A stretch of DNA of 27,023 nucleotides from CAZJNX01 sp964547415 (lineage in GTDB: Bacteria > Pseudomonadota > Alphaproteobacteria > Rhizobiales > Amorphaceae): NCBI GenBank assembly GCA_964547415.1, contig CAZJNX010000033.1, positions 1 through 27,023 on the forward strand, written 5' to 3'. Of the stretch, positions 15,382 to 23,302 are shown one piece after another. Position 1 is the first letter of the stretch, and each line of letters starts with the position of its first letter. The translations under genes were made by a program, and so were the position numbers. The notes under the pieces are model-generated. The model was not told where the DNA came from. It did no database searches and saw only the letters and a list, made by a program, of their open reading frames with translations.

Positions 15382-15903
15382 ATGCCGGACGGACCATCGA
15401 AGGCCACGGACCCGGCCACGCCGCCGGCGGGCGCGGTACCGGCGGGCACTATACCGGCGGATGCCGTCGCGACCCTGTCCGGGCTCGAGATCCTGACCCG
15501 GATCGCGGCCGGGACCCTGCCCCAGGCGCCGATGGCCTCGCGGCTCGGCTTCCGCCTCGTCGCCGCCCGGGACGGCTGGGCCCGCTTCGAGGGCATGCCC
15601 ACCGTGGGGGACCTCAACCCGCTCGGGACCGTCCACGGCGGCTGGATCGCCGCGATCCTCGATTCGGCGCTCGGCTGCGCGGTCCACGCCACCTGCCCGG
15701 CCGGCATCGTCTACACCACCCTTGAATTCAAGCTGAATCTGGTGCGGCCGCCGGTGCCGGCGGGCGGGATCCTCCGCGCCGAGGAGCGGGTGCGCCACCG
15801 CGGCCGCCGCACCGCCACCTCCGAGGCGGACCTCGTCGATGCCGAAGGCCGCCTGCTCGCCCACGGCAGCGGCACCTGCCTCCTGATGGAACGGGCGGGC
15901 TGA
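15382..15903 (+). CDS. PaaI-type hotdog thioesterase
   Basis: A 173-aa hotdog-fold acyl-CoA thioesterase. The signature NPLGTVHGGWIAAILDSALG places N79, H85-G86-G87 and D94 at the expected active-site positions. The C-terminal strands (TTLEFKLNLVRPP and GRRTATSEADLVD) are typical. The first 40 residues are Ala/Pro-rich and may not belong to the fold. ATG 15382 has GCGAGG 7 nt upstream. It diverges from the MarR-type gene across about 170 bp, which suggests MarR control, perhaps responding to an aromatic or acyl compound. The acyl-CoA substrate is unknown. Confidence 0.9.
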   Translation: MPDGPSKATDPATPPAGAVPAGTIPADAVATLSGLEILTRIAAGTLPQAPMASRLGFRLVAARDGWARFEGMPTVGDLNPLGTVHGGWIAAILDSALGCAVHATCPAGIVYTTLEFKLNLVRPPVPAGGILRAEERVRHRGRRTATSEADLVDAEGRLLAHGSGTCLLMERAG

Positions 15904-15954
15904 GGCGGGCGTCCCGCGAGCGTGTCCGGCAGGGTTGCGCGGCCCGCGGGGCGC

Positions 15955-15983
15955 TTGACGGACGCGGACGGCATCCCTATCAC
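15955..15983 (+). promoter_or_regulatory. rpsT promoter
   Basis: TTGACG (15955-15960), a 17-bp spacer and TATCAC (15978-15983) form a strong sigma70-type promoter, the best in the window. Transcription would start near 15990, giving a leader of about 90 nt before the rpsT ATG. Confidence 0.75.
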
Positions 15984-16081
15984 CCGGGTTCCCGAACGAC
16001 GCGGCTCTGGGGCGCCGGCGGGGAATCGGCCACTGGCCGGCTCACCTGCGCGACCGGGCCGGATTCATTTTCTGGAAGACC

Positions 16082-16345
16082 ATGGCGAACAAGGTTTCCG
16101 CGAAGAAGATGACGCGCAAGATCGCGCGTCGCACGGACATCAACCAGGCGCGCCGCTCGCGCATGCGCACCTTCATCCGGAAGGTGGAAGCCGCCCTCAA
16201 GGCGGGCGACGGCGGCGCCGCGAAGGAGGCGTTCCGGGCCGCCGAGCCCGAGATCATGCGGGCCGCCTCCCGGGGCGTCATTCACAAGAACACCGCCTCC
16301 CGCAAGATCTCGCGCCTCGCCCAGCGGGTGAAGGCGCTCGGCTGA
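16082..16345 (+). CDS. rpsT: 30S ribosomal protein S20
   Basis: S20 binds 16S rRNA early in 30S assembly. The 87-aa sequence is complete and typical: MANKVSAKKMTRKIARR at the start, SRMRTFIRKVE in the middle, and GVIHKNTASRKISRLAQRVK near the end. Length and start match the family. It has its own promoter at 15955-15983 and a strong intrinsic terminator 40 bp after the stop, so it is a single-gene unit. rpsT close to dnaA is an arrangement I know from alphaproteobacterial chromosomes. Confidence 0.98.
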   Translation: MANKVSAKKMTRKIARRTDINQARRSRMRTFIRKVEAALKAGDGGAAKEAFRAAEPEIMRAASRGVIHKNTASRKISRLAQRVKALG

Positions 16346-16385
16346 GCCGGCGCGGCACCCTCCATCCAGACCCGATCGAGACACG

Positions 16386-16422
16386 GCGCGCCTGCAGCCT
16401 CGGGTTGCAGGCGCGCTTTCTT
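16386..16422 (+). terminator. Rho-independent terminator of rpsT
   Basis: A perfect 11-bp stem, GCGCGCCTGCA (16386-16396) with TGCAGGCGCGC (16406-16416), encloses a 9-nt loop and is followed by TTTCTT. Confidence 0.92.
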
Positions 16423-17082
16423 GCGTCGATTCGCACGTGTCGCCGGGCCCGCTCGGTTATCCACAGGCCCGGCAAGCTGGCTAAGGACCTCTCTCGCGCG
16501 CCCGAATCGCGACGGCACCCGCGGCGGTGTCCGATTCGCCACGCGTTTTCAATAAGTTAGGATCCACGGCCGGCGAGGAGCGGGCGGTTGTCCACCGAAA
16601 CGAACAGGCCGCCGGAATCGCGCGCCGCGCTCTGGAGGCGGCCCGTCCGCGGCGCCTTCTCGGCGCCCGCCGCCACAAGATGTTGCGGCACAAGGGGTTC
16701 GCCTCGGCCAGCGGACCTACAATCTCAACGGGTGTCGGGCGGCGACCCTGTCAAGCCTTAAGGAAGGGTGAAACGCGGTTGCCGAGGCCCATGGGCCTGT
16801 GTATCGTTCAGTCACTCGGGAGCGTCGCCCCGGGTCCTTCATAGAAATCCATCGGGCCTTGCGGCATCAGCCTTGCAAGGCCGCCGATCGTTTCGGGTGG
16901 AAGCCGGGCGATGACGAACCGTGTTGCAGTCTCGAGCCATTGCCTGTGGACATGGCTGGTGGTGATCACCTGTCACCGTTAGCGCTCGTGCTGCTCGGCT
17001 AGGAGCCGAAAACAGCAAAAATGAACCAGCGGACGATGCATCGGCCGAGGCGAAGCCGGGCCGAAACGGGGGAGCATTGGCC
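16423..17082. promoter_or_regulatory. 660-bp non-coding region upstream of rhodanese-dnaA with DnaA box and GANTC sites
   Basis: No convincing gene lies here; small open frames on both strands lack family character. GC is lower than in the flanking genes. It holds one perfect DnaA box, a weaker box-like TTGTCCACC (16588-16596), and GANTC methylation sites at 16428-16432, 16504-16508, 16533-16537 and 16615-16619. An AT-rich patch lies at about 16544-16560. Further palindromes are GCCTTGCAAGGC (16870-16881) and GGTGATCACC (16961-16970). It may control dnaA expression by DnaA and CcrM/GcrA, or be part of an origin. One perfect box is too few to call oriC. Confidence 0.5.
16457..16465 (+). promoter_or_regulatory. 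DnaA box
   Basis: TTATCCACA is an exact match to the 9-bp DnaA box consensus, placed 35 bp after the rpsT terminator and 1.2 kb before dnaA. Confidence 0.7.
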
Positions 17083-17523
17083 ATGGCAGGACCCGACGGA
17101 TATGCGGGCGACATCACCTCCGAGGAGGCCTGGCGCATTCTGAAGGAGGACCCGGACGCGTGCCTCGTCGACGTGCGGACCCGGGCCGAATGGACCTTCG
17201 TGGGGATCCCGGACCTTTCCGGCGTCCGCCGCGGCCCGGTCCTCATCGAGTGGCAGAGCTTTCCGGACATGGCGGTCGACCCGGCTTTCGGCGAGCGGCT
17301 CGACGCGCTGCTCGAGCGCGAGGGCGTGCCGCCCGGCGCGCCGCTCCTCTTCCTGTGCCGCTCGGGCGCCCGCAGCGCCTCGGCCGCCGCGCTCGCCACG
17401 GCGCGCGGCCATGCACGGGCCTTCAACGTGGCCGACGGGTTCGAGGGGCCGCCCGACGGCGAGGGCCACCGTGGAACGGTGGCCGGCTGGAAGGCGAGCG
17501 GCCTGCCCTGGCGGCAGGGCTGA
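17083..17523 (+). CDS. Rhodanese-like domain protein
   Basis: A single-domain rhodanese of 146 aa that may carry a persulfide on its active-site cysteine. The loop LCRSGARS places the catalytic C92 with R93 and R97. The N-terminal CLVDVRTRAEW motif is the usual rhodanese CH2A-like segment. NVADGFEGP with GWKASGLPW near the end is typical of a proteobacterial subgroup. The start is ATG 17083, 8 nt after GGGGGAG; a TTG at 17077 is less likely. It sits 145 bp upstream of dnaA on the same strand, so both may share a promoter in the 660-bp region. The sulfur acceptor is unknown. Confidence 0.92.
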   Translation: MAGPDGYAGDITSEEAWRILKEDPDACLVDVRTRAEWTFVGIPDLSGVRRGPVLIEWQSFPDMAVDPAFGERLDALLEREGVPPGAPLLFLCRSGARSASAAALATARGHARAFNVADGFEGPPDGEGHRGTVAGWKASGLPWRQG

Positions 17524-17668
17524 GGCCCGGCCCATCAGACGACCGCGCGGGCGCGTCCGGCCGACCCGCGCGGACCAATCGGCTCCACTGCCGGACGCTT
17601 CGAGGGAAGACCGGACGAGGATGCGGGAAGCCGGACGGGCGACATCCGGCAGAAAGGAGTTTGCGACG

Positions 17669-19180
17669 ATGCTTACGGCCGATGCGCGGGGGGCGACGGA
17701 GGAAAGATGGGCGCGGGTCAGATCGCGCCTGGAATCCGAGCTGGGGGAGGACGTCTATTCGAGCTGGTTCGCACGACTGGAACTCGAGGCGGTGGAGGGG
17801 GACACGGTCGTCCTGTCGACGCCGACCCGTTTCATTCGCCAGTGGCTCATCTCCCACTACACCCCGACGCTCATCGCGGGCTGGCAGGTCGAGATGCCCC
17901 AGGTGCGCGACGTGCGCCTCGTCGTGCGCTCGGCGCTGCGCGCCCCCGCACCGGCCCCGGGTGAGGCCGCGGGCAACGCCGCCGCCGCCCCGTCCGCCGC
18001 GGGTGCCGTCCCGGCGCCCCACCTCGCCCCGGCCGCGCGCCGGCAGGCGTCCGCCGAGACGATGCACCGGCCCGCGCCGGTCCACGTCCAGGGGGCGGTG
18101 GAACCCGGCCTCGAGGGCTCGCCCCTCGACCCGCGCTTCACCCTCGACACCTTCGAGGAGGGGCGCTCGAACCAGCTGGCCCTCGCAGCCGCCCGCCAGG
18201 TGGCCTTCCGCCAGCCCGGCGACACCGTGGCCTTCAACCCCCTGTTCATCCACGCCCCCGTCGGCTTCGGCAAGACACACCTCCTGCAGGCGGTCACCGC
18301 CGCCACGGCCGCGAACGGGGCGGGCCGCCGCGCCCGCTACCTTACGGCCGAGCACTTCATGTACCGATTCGTCGCCGCCCTGAAGGCGAAGGCGACCCTG
18401 TCGTTCAAAGAGCTGTTAAGAGACATCGACGTCCTCGTCATCGACGACCTCCAGTTCCTGAACGGCGCCCGCGTCCAGGAGGAATTCTTTCACACGCTCA
18501 ACACCTTGCTCGACGGGGCGCGGCAGGTGGTGGTGGCCGCCGACCGCCCGCCGGTGGAGCTAGACACCCTCGACCCGCGGGTGCGCTCCCGCCTCGGCGG
18601 GGGCCTCACCGTGGAGATCGGCGCACCCGACCTCGAGCTTCGCCGCAAGATCCTGAAGCGGCGCGTCGCCGCCCAGAAGGCCGCCTTCCCCCAGCTCGTC
18701 TTCCCGGAGGAGGTGGTCGACTTCGTCGCCGAGGCCGTCACCACCAACGGGCGCGACCTCGAGGGCGCGGTGAACCGCCTCGTCGCCCACAACCAGCTCG
18801 CGGTCTCCTCGAGCGGCGGCGCGGGGGCCGCCATCACCGTCCAGATGGCCGAGGCGGTGCTGAAGGACCTGTTGCGGGCGCGGGAGACCAAGCGGCCGAA
18901 GATCGAGGACATCCAGCGCGTCGTCTCCCAGCACTTCGGCGTGTCGAAGAGCGACCTGGTGTCGGCCCGGCGGACCCGGTCGATCGTCAGGCCACGCCAG
19001 ATCGCCATGTTCCTGTCCAAGCAGATGACGCCCCGCTCCCTGCCGGAGATCGGCCGGCGCTTCGGCGGACGCGACCACACGACGGTGCTGCACGCCGTGC
19101 GCAAGGTGGAGGAGCTCGTCCAGTCCGACCAGCAGATCGCGGAGGACCTCAAGACCCTCCGCCGCATGCTGGACGACTGA
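17669..19180 (+). CDS. dnaA: Chromosomal replication initiator protein DnaA
   Basis: DnaA binds DnaA boxes and melts the origin in an ATP-dependent way. The 503-aa protein has all four domains: an N-terminal oligomerisation domain (about 1-85, with YSSWFARLELE), a Pro/Ala-rich linker (about 90-150), the AAA+ domain and a DNA-binding domain. Walker A is APVGFGKT (196-203; K202, T203), lacking the usual GG at its start, and Walker B is VIDDLQF (D259, D260). The domain IV signature GGRDHTTV is at 466-473. The start ATG 17669 has AAAGGAG about 9 nt upstream. An in-frame ATG 17621 has its purine run directly against the codon, so it is less likely. dnaN does not follow, as is common in alphaproteobacteria. 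Confidence 0.97.
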   Translation: MLTADARGATEERWARVRSRLESELGEDVYSSWFARLELEAVEGDTVVLSTPTRFIRQWLISHYTPTLIAGWQVEMPQVRDVRLVVRSALRAPAPAPGEAAGNAAAAPSAAGAVPAPHLAPAARRQASAETMHRPAPVHVQGAVEPGLEGSPLDPRFTLDTFEEGRSNQLALAAARQVAFRQPGDTVAFNPLFIHAPVGFGKTHLLQAVTAATAANGAGRRARYLTAEHFMYRFVAALKAKATLSFKELLRDIDVLVIDDLQFLNGARVQEEFFHTLNTLLDGARQVVVAADRPPVELDTLDPRVRSRLGGGLTVEIGAPDLELRRKILKRRVAAQKAAFPQLVFPEEVVDFVAEAVTTNGRDLEGAVNRLVAHNQLAVSSSGGAGAAITVQMAEAVLKDLLRARETKRPKIEDIQRVVSQHFGVSKSDLVSARRTRSIVRPRQIAMFLSKQMTPRSLPEIGRRFGGRDHTTVLHAVRKVEELVQSDQQIAEDLKTLRRMLDD

Positions 19181-19189
19181 CGGCAGGAG

Positions 19190-19212
19190 GCCGGCCGCCA
19201 CGCGCGGCCGGC
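19190..19212. terminator. Hairpin after dnaA, possible terminator
   Basis: GCCGGCCGC (19190-19198) and GCGGCCGGC (19204-19212) form a perfect 9-bp stem with a 5-nt loop, 9 bp after the dnaA stop and between convergent genes. There is no T-run, so intrinsic termination is uncertain. Confidence 0.45.
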
Positions 19213-19243
19213 GGACCGGGTCGCCGGCGGTCCCGGGCGGAGG

Positions 19244-20053
19244 TCAGCTCCCGGCGCCGCCCTTGCCGCGCCAGCCGGTGGCCCGGCCGACGAGGGGGAA
19301 GTAGGCCCAGTAGGGCAGCGCCCTCAGGAGCTTCAGCTGGTAGGTGAAGGCGCGCGGGAAGGTGATCTCGAAGCGCGTCGTGGCAAGGCCCGCCACCAGC
19401 TTGTCGGCCGCCTCGTCCACCTTCATCAGGAACGGCATCTCGAACGGGTTCTGGGCCGTCGCGGGCGTGTCCACGAAGCCCGGGCACACGAGCTGCACGA
19501 GGATGCCGAGCCGGTCCATGTCGAACTTCAGCGCTTCGGCCATGTTGATGAGGGCGGCCTTGGTCGCCCCGTAGGCCGCCGCCTGGGGCAGCCCCACGTA
19601 GCCCGCGACCGACGAGACGATGGCGATCTGCCCCCGCCCCCGCGGCTTCATGGCGGCGATCGCCGGCACGAGGCCGTTCGTCACCCCCTCGAGATTGACC
19701 GCGAAGTGCTTGTCGAACAGGTCGACCGACGGCGCCGTCCCGTCCATCGCCGTGTAGACGCCCGCGTTGAGGACGACGAGGGCGAGGCCCCCGTGCTCCG
19801 CCTCGATGCGCTTCACGATGGCGTCCATCGCCGCCGCGTCCGTCACGTCGCCGGGCATGGGCACGATCGTGCCGCGGCTCGCCCCGGTCTCGCCCGCGAG
19901 CGTCTCAAGCGCCTCGGCCGAGCGGGCCGTCACGGCCACGGTGAAGCCCTGCCGCGCGAGCTTCAGCGCCACCGCCCGGCCGATGCCCGAGCTCGCCCCG
20001 GTGACCCAGGCCGCTCCGTCCGCCGGCGTCGCCGGCCGCAGCTTTCCCGCCAT
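19244..20053 (-). CDS. Short-chain dehydrogenase/reductase (classical SDR)
   Basis: A 269-aa NAD(P)-dependent oxidoreductase. The Rossmann motif TGASSGIG is at about 18-25, NAG at 96-98, Ser at S147/S148 and the catalytic Y161-x3-K165 in YGATK. PGFVDTP follows. The C-terminal 50 residues (FPRAFTYQLKLLRALPYWAYF) form an amphipathic, aromatic-rich extension seen in SDRs that act on lipids or sit at membranes. GGGAGA lies just before ATG 20053. It converges on dnaA and has no obvious operon partner, so the substrate is unknown. Confidence 0.93.
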   Translation of the reverse strand: MAGKLRPATPADGAAWVTGASSGIGRAVALKLARQGFTVAVTARSAEALETLAGETGASRGTIVPMPGDVTDAAAMDAIVKRIEAEHGGLALVVLNAGVYTAMDGTAPSVDLFDKHFAVNLEGVTNGLVPAIAAMKPRGRGQIAIVSSVAGYVGLPQAAAYGATKAALINMAEALKFDMDRLGILVQLVCPGFVDTPATAQNPFEMPFLMKVDEAADKLVAGLATTRFEITFPRAFTYQLKLLRALPYWAYFPLVGRATGWRGKGGAGS

Positions 20054-20263
20054 CGTTCTCCCTTCCCCTCACGCGGCGGGCCGGCCCGTGCCGACCCCGC
20101 CTGCGGCATATGATCCGTCCCGGGCGCCGGTCAGGGCGCCGTTTCGCCGCGCCGCCCCGCCCAGGACGAGAAAACCGTGAGTTGTCCATCCGGCCCGGCC
20201 GGGCGATCATGCGCCCGGCGCCGGCCGTCGGACCCCCGGCACGTGCCAAGGGGCACCGTTACC

Positions 20264-20788
20264 ATGGATCGAAGGATCGTTCTGAAGGGCGCCGCCATGA
20301 CCGCGCTCGCCGCCACCGCCGGAGGAGCGAGGGCTTCGGCGGACCACGACGCCACGACGTATTTCGAGGCGCTCGATCACACCTGGGCGGTACGGACCGA
20401 TCGATCACGCCACGCAGCATCCCGCTGTCAGCCAACCACGTGCCTCGCGCTGGACTACATCGCTCGGCCCGGCCAGGCGAGCGGCGTGACCGACGGAATC
20501 GATGTCGTCGGGATGGCGAGCGGCATCCTCCTCACGAGCGGCGAGTGTTCACCGCCGGTCGAAAACACCCGTGGAACGCGCGAAGGCGCGTTGGGGACCG
20601 TGCCCGAGGCCCGTCGGCAGCGCGGCCTCGATCCCTCCGGCGGACGTCCCTTCGTCGTCGCGCCGACGGGCGGCGCGAAGGGGCGGCCAGGTCAGCCCGC
20701 CGTCGCGACGCGGCCGGACGTCCAGCTGCCGGCGTTCTCGAGGACGAGGTCCGCATCCTGGAACTGGCGGCGAAGCAGCGAGACGTAG
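20264..20788 (+). pseudogene. Doubtful ORF with Tat-like signal peptide, possible gene remnant
   Basis: The ORF would encode 174 aa. It begins MDRRIVLKGAAMTALAATA, a convincing twin-arginine signal with an Ala-rich region and a possible cleavage after ASA (about residue 26). AAGGGG lies about 10 nt before ATG 20264. After roughly residue 45 the sequence loses any protein-like pattern and codon use drifts from its neighbours. Its last 97 bp run antisense into the asnB 3' end. I read it as the 5' end of a decayed or frameshifted secreted-protein gene; it could also be a small orphan gene. Apart from it, 20054-20691 holds no gene I can support. Confidence 0.35.
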
Positions 20789-22224
20789 AGCGCCCCCTCC
20801 GCCTTCCGGTCGAGCGGCGCGCCCGTCCCGGCGACCGTGCCGAGCGCCTCGCGCAGCGCGTCCACCGTGCCCGAGCCCTCGTCGAACTGGGCCTTCTTCC
20901 GCCAGACGAGGTCGTGGGGCAGAAGGTCCGCGCAGGCCTTGCGCAGCACCCACTTCTCGGTGACGGGGCCGGTGCTTTCCGGATCGTCCGGGTCGGTCCG
21001 GCGCAGCTTCAGCGTGGCGGGGATCGACTGGGCGAAGTCGATCAGCTCCCGGTCCAGGAACGGGGTGCGGGCCTCGAGGCTTTCGGCCATGGTGATCCGG
21101 TCCACCCGCTGCAGGTTGATGTTGTGCATGGCGCCGAGGGAGCGGGTGAGTTCGTCGGCGAGCTCCCGGGGACTGTCCACGTAGCCCTGGTGGTAGGTGT
21201 AGCCCGCGAACAGCTCGTCCGCCCCCTCCCCGGTGAGGACCGCCTTGACATGGCGCCGCGCCAGCTTCGCGGCGAAGTGGGTGGGAAGCGCGCTGCGCAC
21301 GAGGTCCACGTCCGCGCTTTCGAGGTGATAGACGACGTGGGGGAGGACGTTCGCCACATCCGCGGCCGTGAACGCTTCCTCGTGATGGTCGGCGCCGATG
21401 TGCTCGGCGACGCGGCGGGCGGCGAGGAGGTCCGGGCTCCCCGCGAGGCCGACCGAGAAGGTCTTGAGGCGCGCGCCGGGGCGTTCTTCCCGAAGGGCCG
21501 CGGCGGCGAGCGCGGCGATGATGGAGGAATCGAGCCCGCCCGACAGGAAGGCGCCCACCTCGACGTCCGCCACCATCCACTTGCGCACCGCCTCGTCGAG
21601 GACGAGGCGCAGTTCCCGCCAGATCGCCTCCTCGTCCGCCCCCTCCTCCAGCTGGGCCGCCCCCTGGGGCATGCGGTACCAGCGGCGCGGCCCGTCGCGG
21701 GTGTCGACGAGGCTGCCGGGCGGAATGCTCTCCACGGACTCGAGGCCGAGGCCGTCGAAGGCCTTGAGCTCGGAGGCGAAGGCGAGGCCCTCCCCGACCC
21801 GGGCCATGTAGAGGGGCTTGATGCCGAGCGGGTCGCGGGCGGCGATGAGCCGCTCGCGCGTGCCGAGGACGAAGGCGAACATGCCGTCGAGGCGCGAGAT
21901 CCAGCGCAGCGTGCCGGAGCGGAACAGGTGGAGGATCGTCTCCGAATCGCTCGTCGTCTCGAACGCGCTCTCGCCGAGGATCGCCCTCAGGTCCGCATAG
22001 TTGTAGATCTCGCCGTTGGCGACGAGGATGTCCTCGTCCTGGTAGATCGGCTGCACCCCGTCGTGGGTGCCGATGATCGACAGGCGGCAGTGGGCCATCA
22101 CGATCGGCGCCGCCTTGCCCACGTGGACCTGGGTGGCGTCGGGCCCCCGGTGGGAGATCTTGTCGATCATGCGTCGCGCGAGCGCCGCGTCGCCGATCTT
22201 CCACAGGCAGACGAAACCGCACAT
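20692..22224 (-). CDS. asnB: Glutamine-hydrolysing asparagine synthetase
   Basis: Class II amidotransferase of 510 aa that makes asparagine from aspartate, ATP and glutamine. The N-terminal glutaminase domain has the nucleophile C2, RLSI at 47-50 and NGEIYNY at 70-76. The synthetase domain has the PP-loop SGGLDSS at 228-234, GEGADELFAGY near 330, and SLEARTPFLDRELIDFA. The first residue must be Cys2 after Met removal, which fixes the start at ATG 22224; GGAAG lies 8 nt upstream. A perfect hairpin sits in the leader, 29 bp before the ATG. The gene diverges from a betaine-type binding protein. It is somewhat shorter than E. coli AsnB (554 aa), and a related amidotransferase role on another acid cannot be excluded. 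Confidence 0.93.
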   Translation of the reverse strand: MCGFVCLWKIGDAALARRMIDKISHRGPDATQVHVGKAAPIVMAHCRLSIIGTHDGVQPIYQDEDILVANGEIYNYADLRAILGESAFETTSDSETILHLFRSGTLRWISRLDGMFAFVLGTRERLIAARDPLGIKPLYMARVGEGLAFASELKAFDGLGLESVESIPPGSLVDTRDGPRRWYRMPQGAAQLEEGADEEAIWRELRLVLDEAVRKWMVADVEVGAFLSGGLDSSIIAALAAAALREERPGARLKTFSVGLAGSPDLLAARRVAEHIGADHHEEAFTAADVANVLPHVVYHLESADVDLVRSALPTHFAAKLARRHVKAVLTGEGADELFAGYTYHQGYVDSPRELADELTRSLGAMHNINLQRVDRITMAESLEARTPFLDRELIDFAQSIPATLKLRRTDPDDPESTGPVTEKWVLRKACADLLPHDLVWRKKAQFDEGSGTVDALREALGTVAGTGAPLDRKAEGALYVSLLRRQFQDADLVLENAGSWTSGRVATAG

Positions 22225-22253
22225 GGGATGGTCTTCCAGCTTCCTCGCCCGCC

Positions 22254-22281
22254 CCCGGGACGACAGACTTACCGTCCCGGG
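22254..22281 (-). promoter_or_regulatory. Perfect hairpin in the asnB leader
   Basis: CCCGGGACG (22254-22262) and CGTCCCGGG (22273-22281) form a perfect 9-bp inverted repeat with a 10-nt loop, ending 29 bp before the asnB ATG. It could be an operator or an RNA hairpin acting on translation or attenuation. No T-run follows on the asnB strand. Confidence 0.5.
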
Positions 22282-22318
22282 AAGGCCCCGTCCACGCCCG
22301 CCCGCGCGGCACCGCGCA

Positions 22319-22347
22319 TTGCAGCCGAAGGGGGCAGGCTCTAGGGT
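22319..22347 (+). promoter_or_regulatory. Promoter of the binding-protein gene
   Basis: TTGCAG (22319-22324), a 17-bp spacer and TAGGGT (22342-22347) make a typical alphaproteobacterial sigma70 promoter, about 43 bp before the ATG at 22390. Confidence 0.6.
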
Positions 22348-22389
22348 CGCGGTGGAGATCCAACACGCACCGAACGGGAGGAGTGTCCC

Positions 22390-23274
22390 ATGCGTCAAGC
22401 ATTGAGGCTGGTGGTCGCCGCGGCGGGCGCGTTCGCCGTCGCGACGTCCGCGAACGCCGAGGAGATCGTCGTCGGCGGCAAGAACTTCACCGAGCAGCTG
22501 CTGCTGGCGGAGATGACCGCGCAGCTCCTCGAGAACCGCGGTTACGACGTGGACAAGAACGACGGTCTCGGCTCCACCGTCCTGCGCCAGGCCCAGGAGA
22601 ACGGTCAGATCGACGTCTACTGGGAGTACACCGGCACCTCGCTCGTCACTTACAACAAGGTGGACGAGAAGCTCGGACCGGAAGAGACGATCGAGCGGGT
22701 GCGCGCGCTCGACGCGGACAAGGGCCTCACCTGGCTCGCCTGCTCGGACGCGAACAACACCTACGCCCTCGCCGTCGCGGAAGGGGACGAGGCGACCGCG
22801 GACATCCGCACCCTGTCGGACCTTGCGGCCGCGTTCAACGCGGACCGGGACCTCGACATCGCCGTCAACGCGGAGTTCCCGCGCCGGCCCGACGGCCTGC
22901 CGGGCCTCGAGGAGGCTTACGGATTCGACGTGGGGCGGCGCAACCTGCGGTCCATGGAATCCGGCCTCACCTACCAGGCGCTCAACGAGGACCGGGTGGA
23001 CGTGGCGCTCGTCTTCGCGACCGACGGGCGGATCGCCGCCTTCGACTTCCGCGTCCTCGAGGACGACGAGGGCTTCTTCCCCGACTACGCCATCTGCCCT
23101 GTGGTGCGGACCGAGGTGCTGGAGGCGAACCCGCAGCTCGCCGAGCCGCTCGAGGCCCTGTCGGCGACCCTCGACGACGACGTGATGCAGGGTCTCAATG
23201 CCCGCATCGACGTGGACAAGGAGACGGTCGAGGAGGTCGCCCGGTCCCATCTTCGCAGCGAGGGGCTGATCTGA
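22390..23274 (+). CDS. Osmoprotectant/glycine betaine ABC transporter substrate-binding protein (OsmF/OpuCC-type)
   Basis: A periplasmic binding protein of 294 aa for quaternary amines. The signal peptide is clear, with a likely cut after ANA (residue 23). The mature protein starts with EEIVVGGKNFTEQLLLAEM and has DVYWEYTGTSL, both typical of the OsmF/YehZ/OpuCC group of the QAT family. GGGAGGAG lies just before the ATG. No permease or ATPase gene lies within the window, so the protein is an orphan here. A nitrilase-family gene follows by 28 bp in the same direction. GbcAB-like genes nearby suggest that the ligand is glycine betaine or a relative such as proline betaine or choline; this is an inference. 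Confidence 0.9.
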   Translation: MRQALRLVVAAAGAFAVATSANAEEIVVGGKNFTEQLLLAEMTAQLLENRGYDVDKNDGLGSTVLRQAQENGQIDVYWEYTGTSLVTYNKVDEKLGPEETIERVRALDADKGLTWLACSDANNTYALAVAEGDEATADIRTLSDLAAAFNADRDLDIAVNAEFPRRPDGLPGLEEAYGFDVGRRNLRSMESGLTYQALNEDRVDVALVFATDGRIAAFDFRVLEDDEGFFPDYAICPVVRTEVLEANPQLAEPLEALSATLDDDVMQGLNARIDVDKETVEEVARSHLRSEGLI

Positions 23275-23302
23275 GGCGACGCGCTCATCCGGACGGCCCG
23301 GG

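Noticed and set aside
16680..16800. Possible small structured RNA (SRP, tmRNA or 6S) in the dnaA upstream region
   Set aside because: A GGAAGG-containing stretch recalled SRP RNA, but the conserved loop sequence, tmRNA tag codons and RNase P motifs are absent.
16423..17082. Calling the region oriC
   Set aside because: Only one perfect DnaA box and one weak one are visible, and dnaN is not adjacent. In several Hyphomicrobiales the origin lies elsewhere. Kept only as a candidate.
16839..17426. Minus-strand ORF of 195 codons over the rhodanese gene
   Set aside because: It is antisense to the rhodanese and has no motif or ribosome-binding site.
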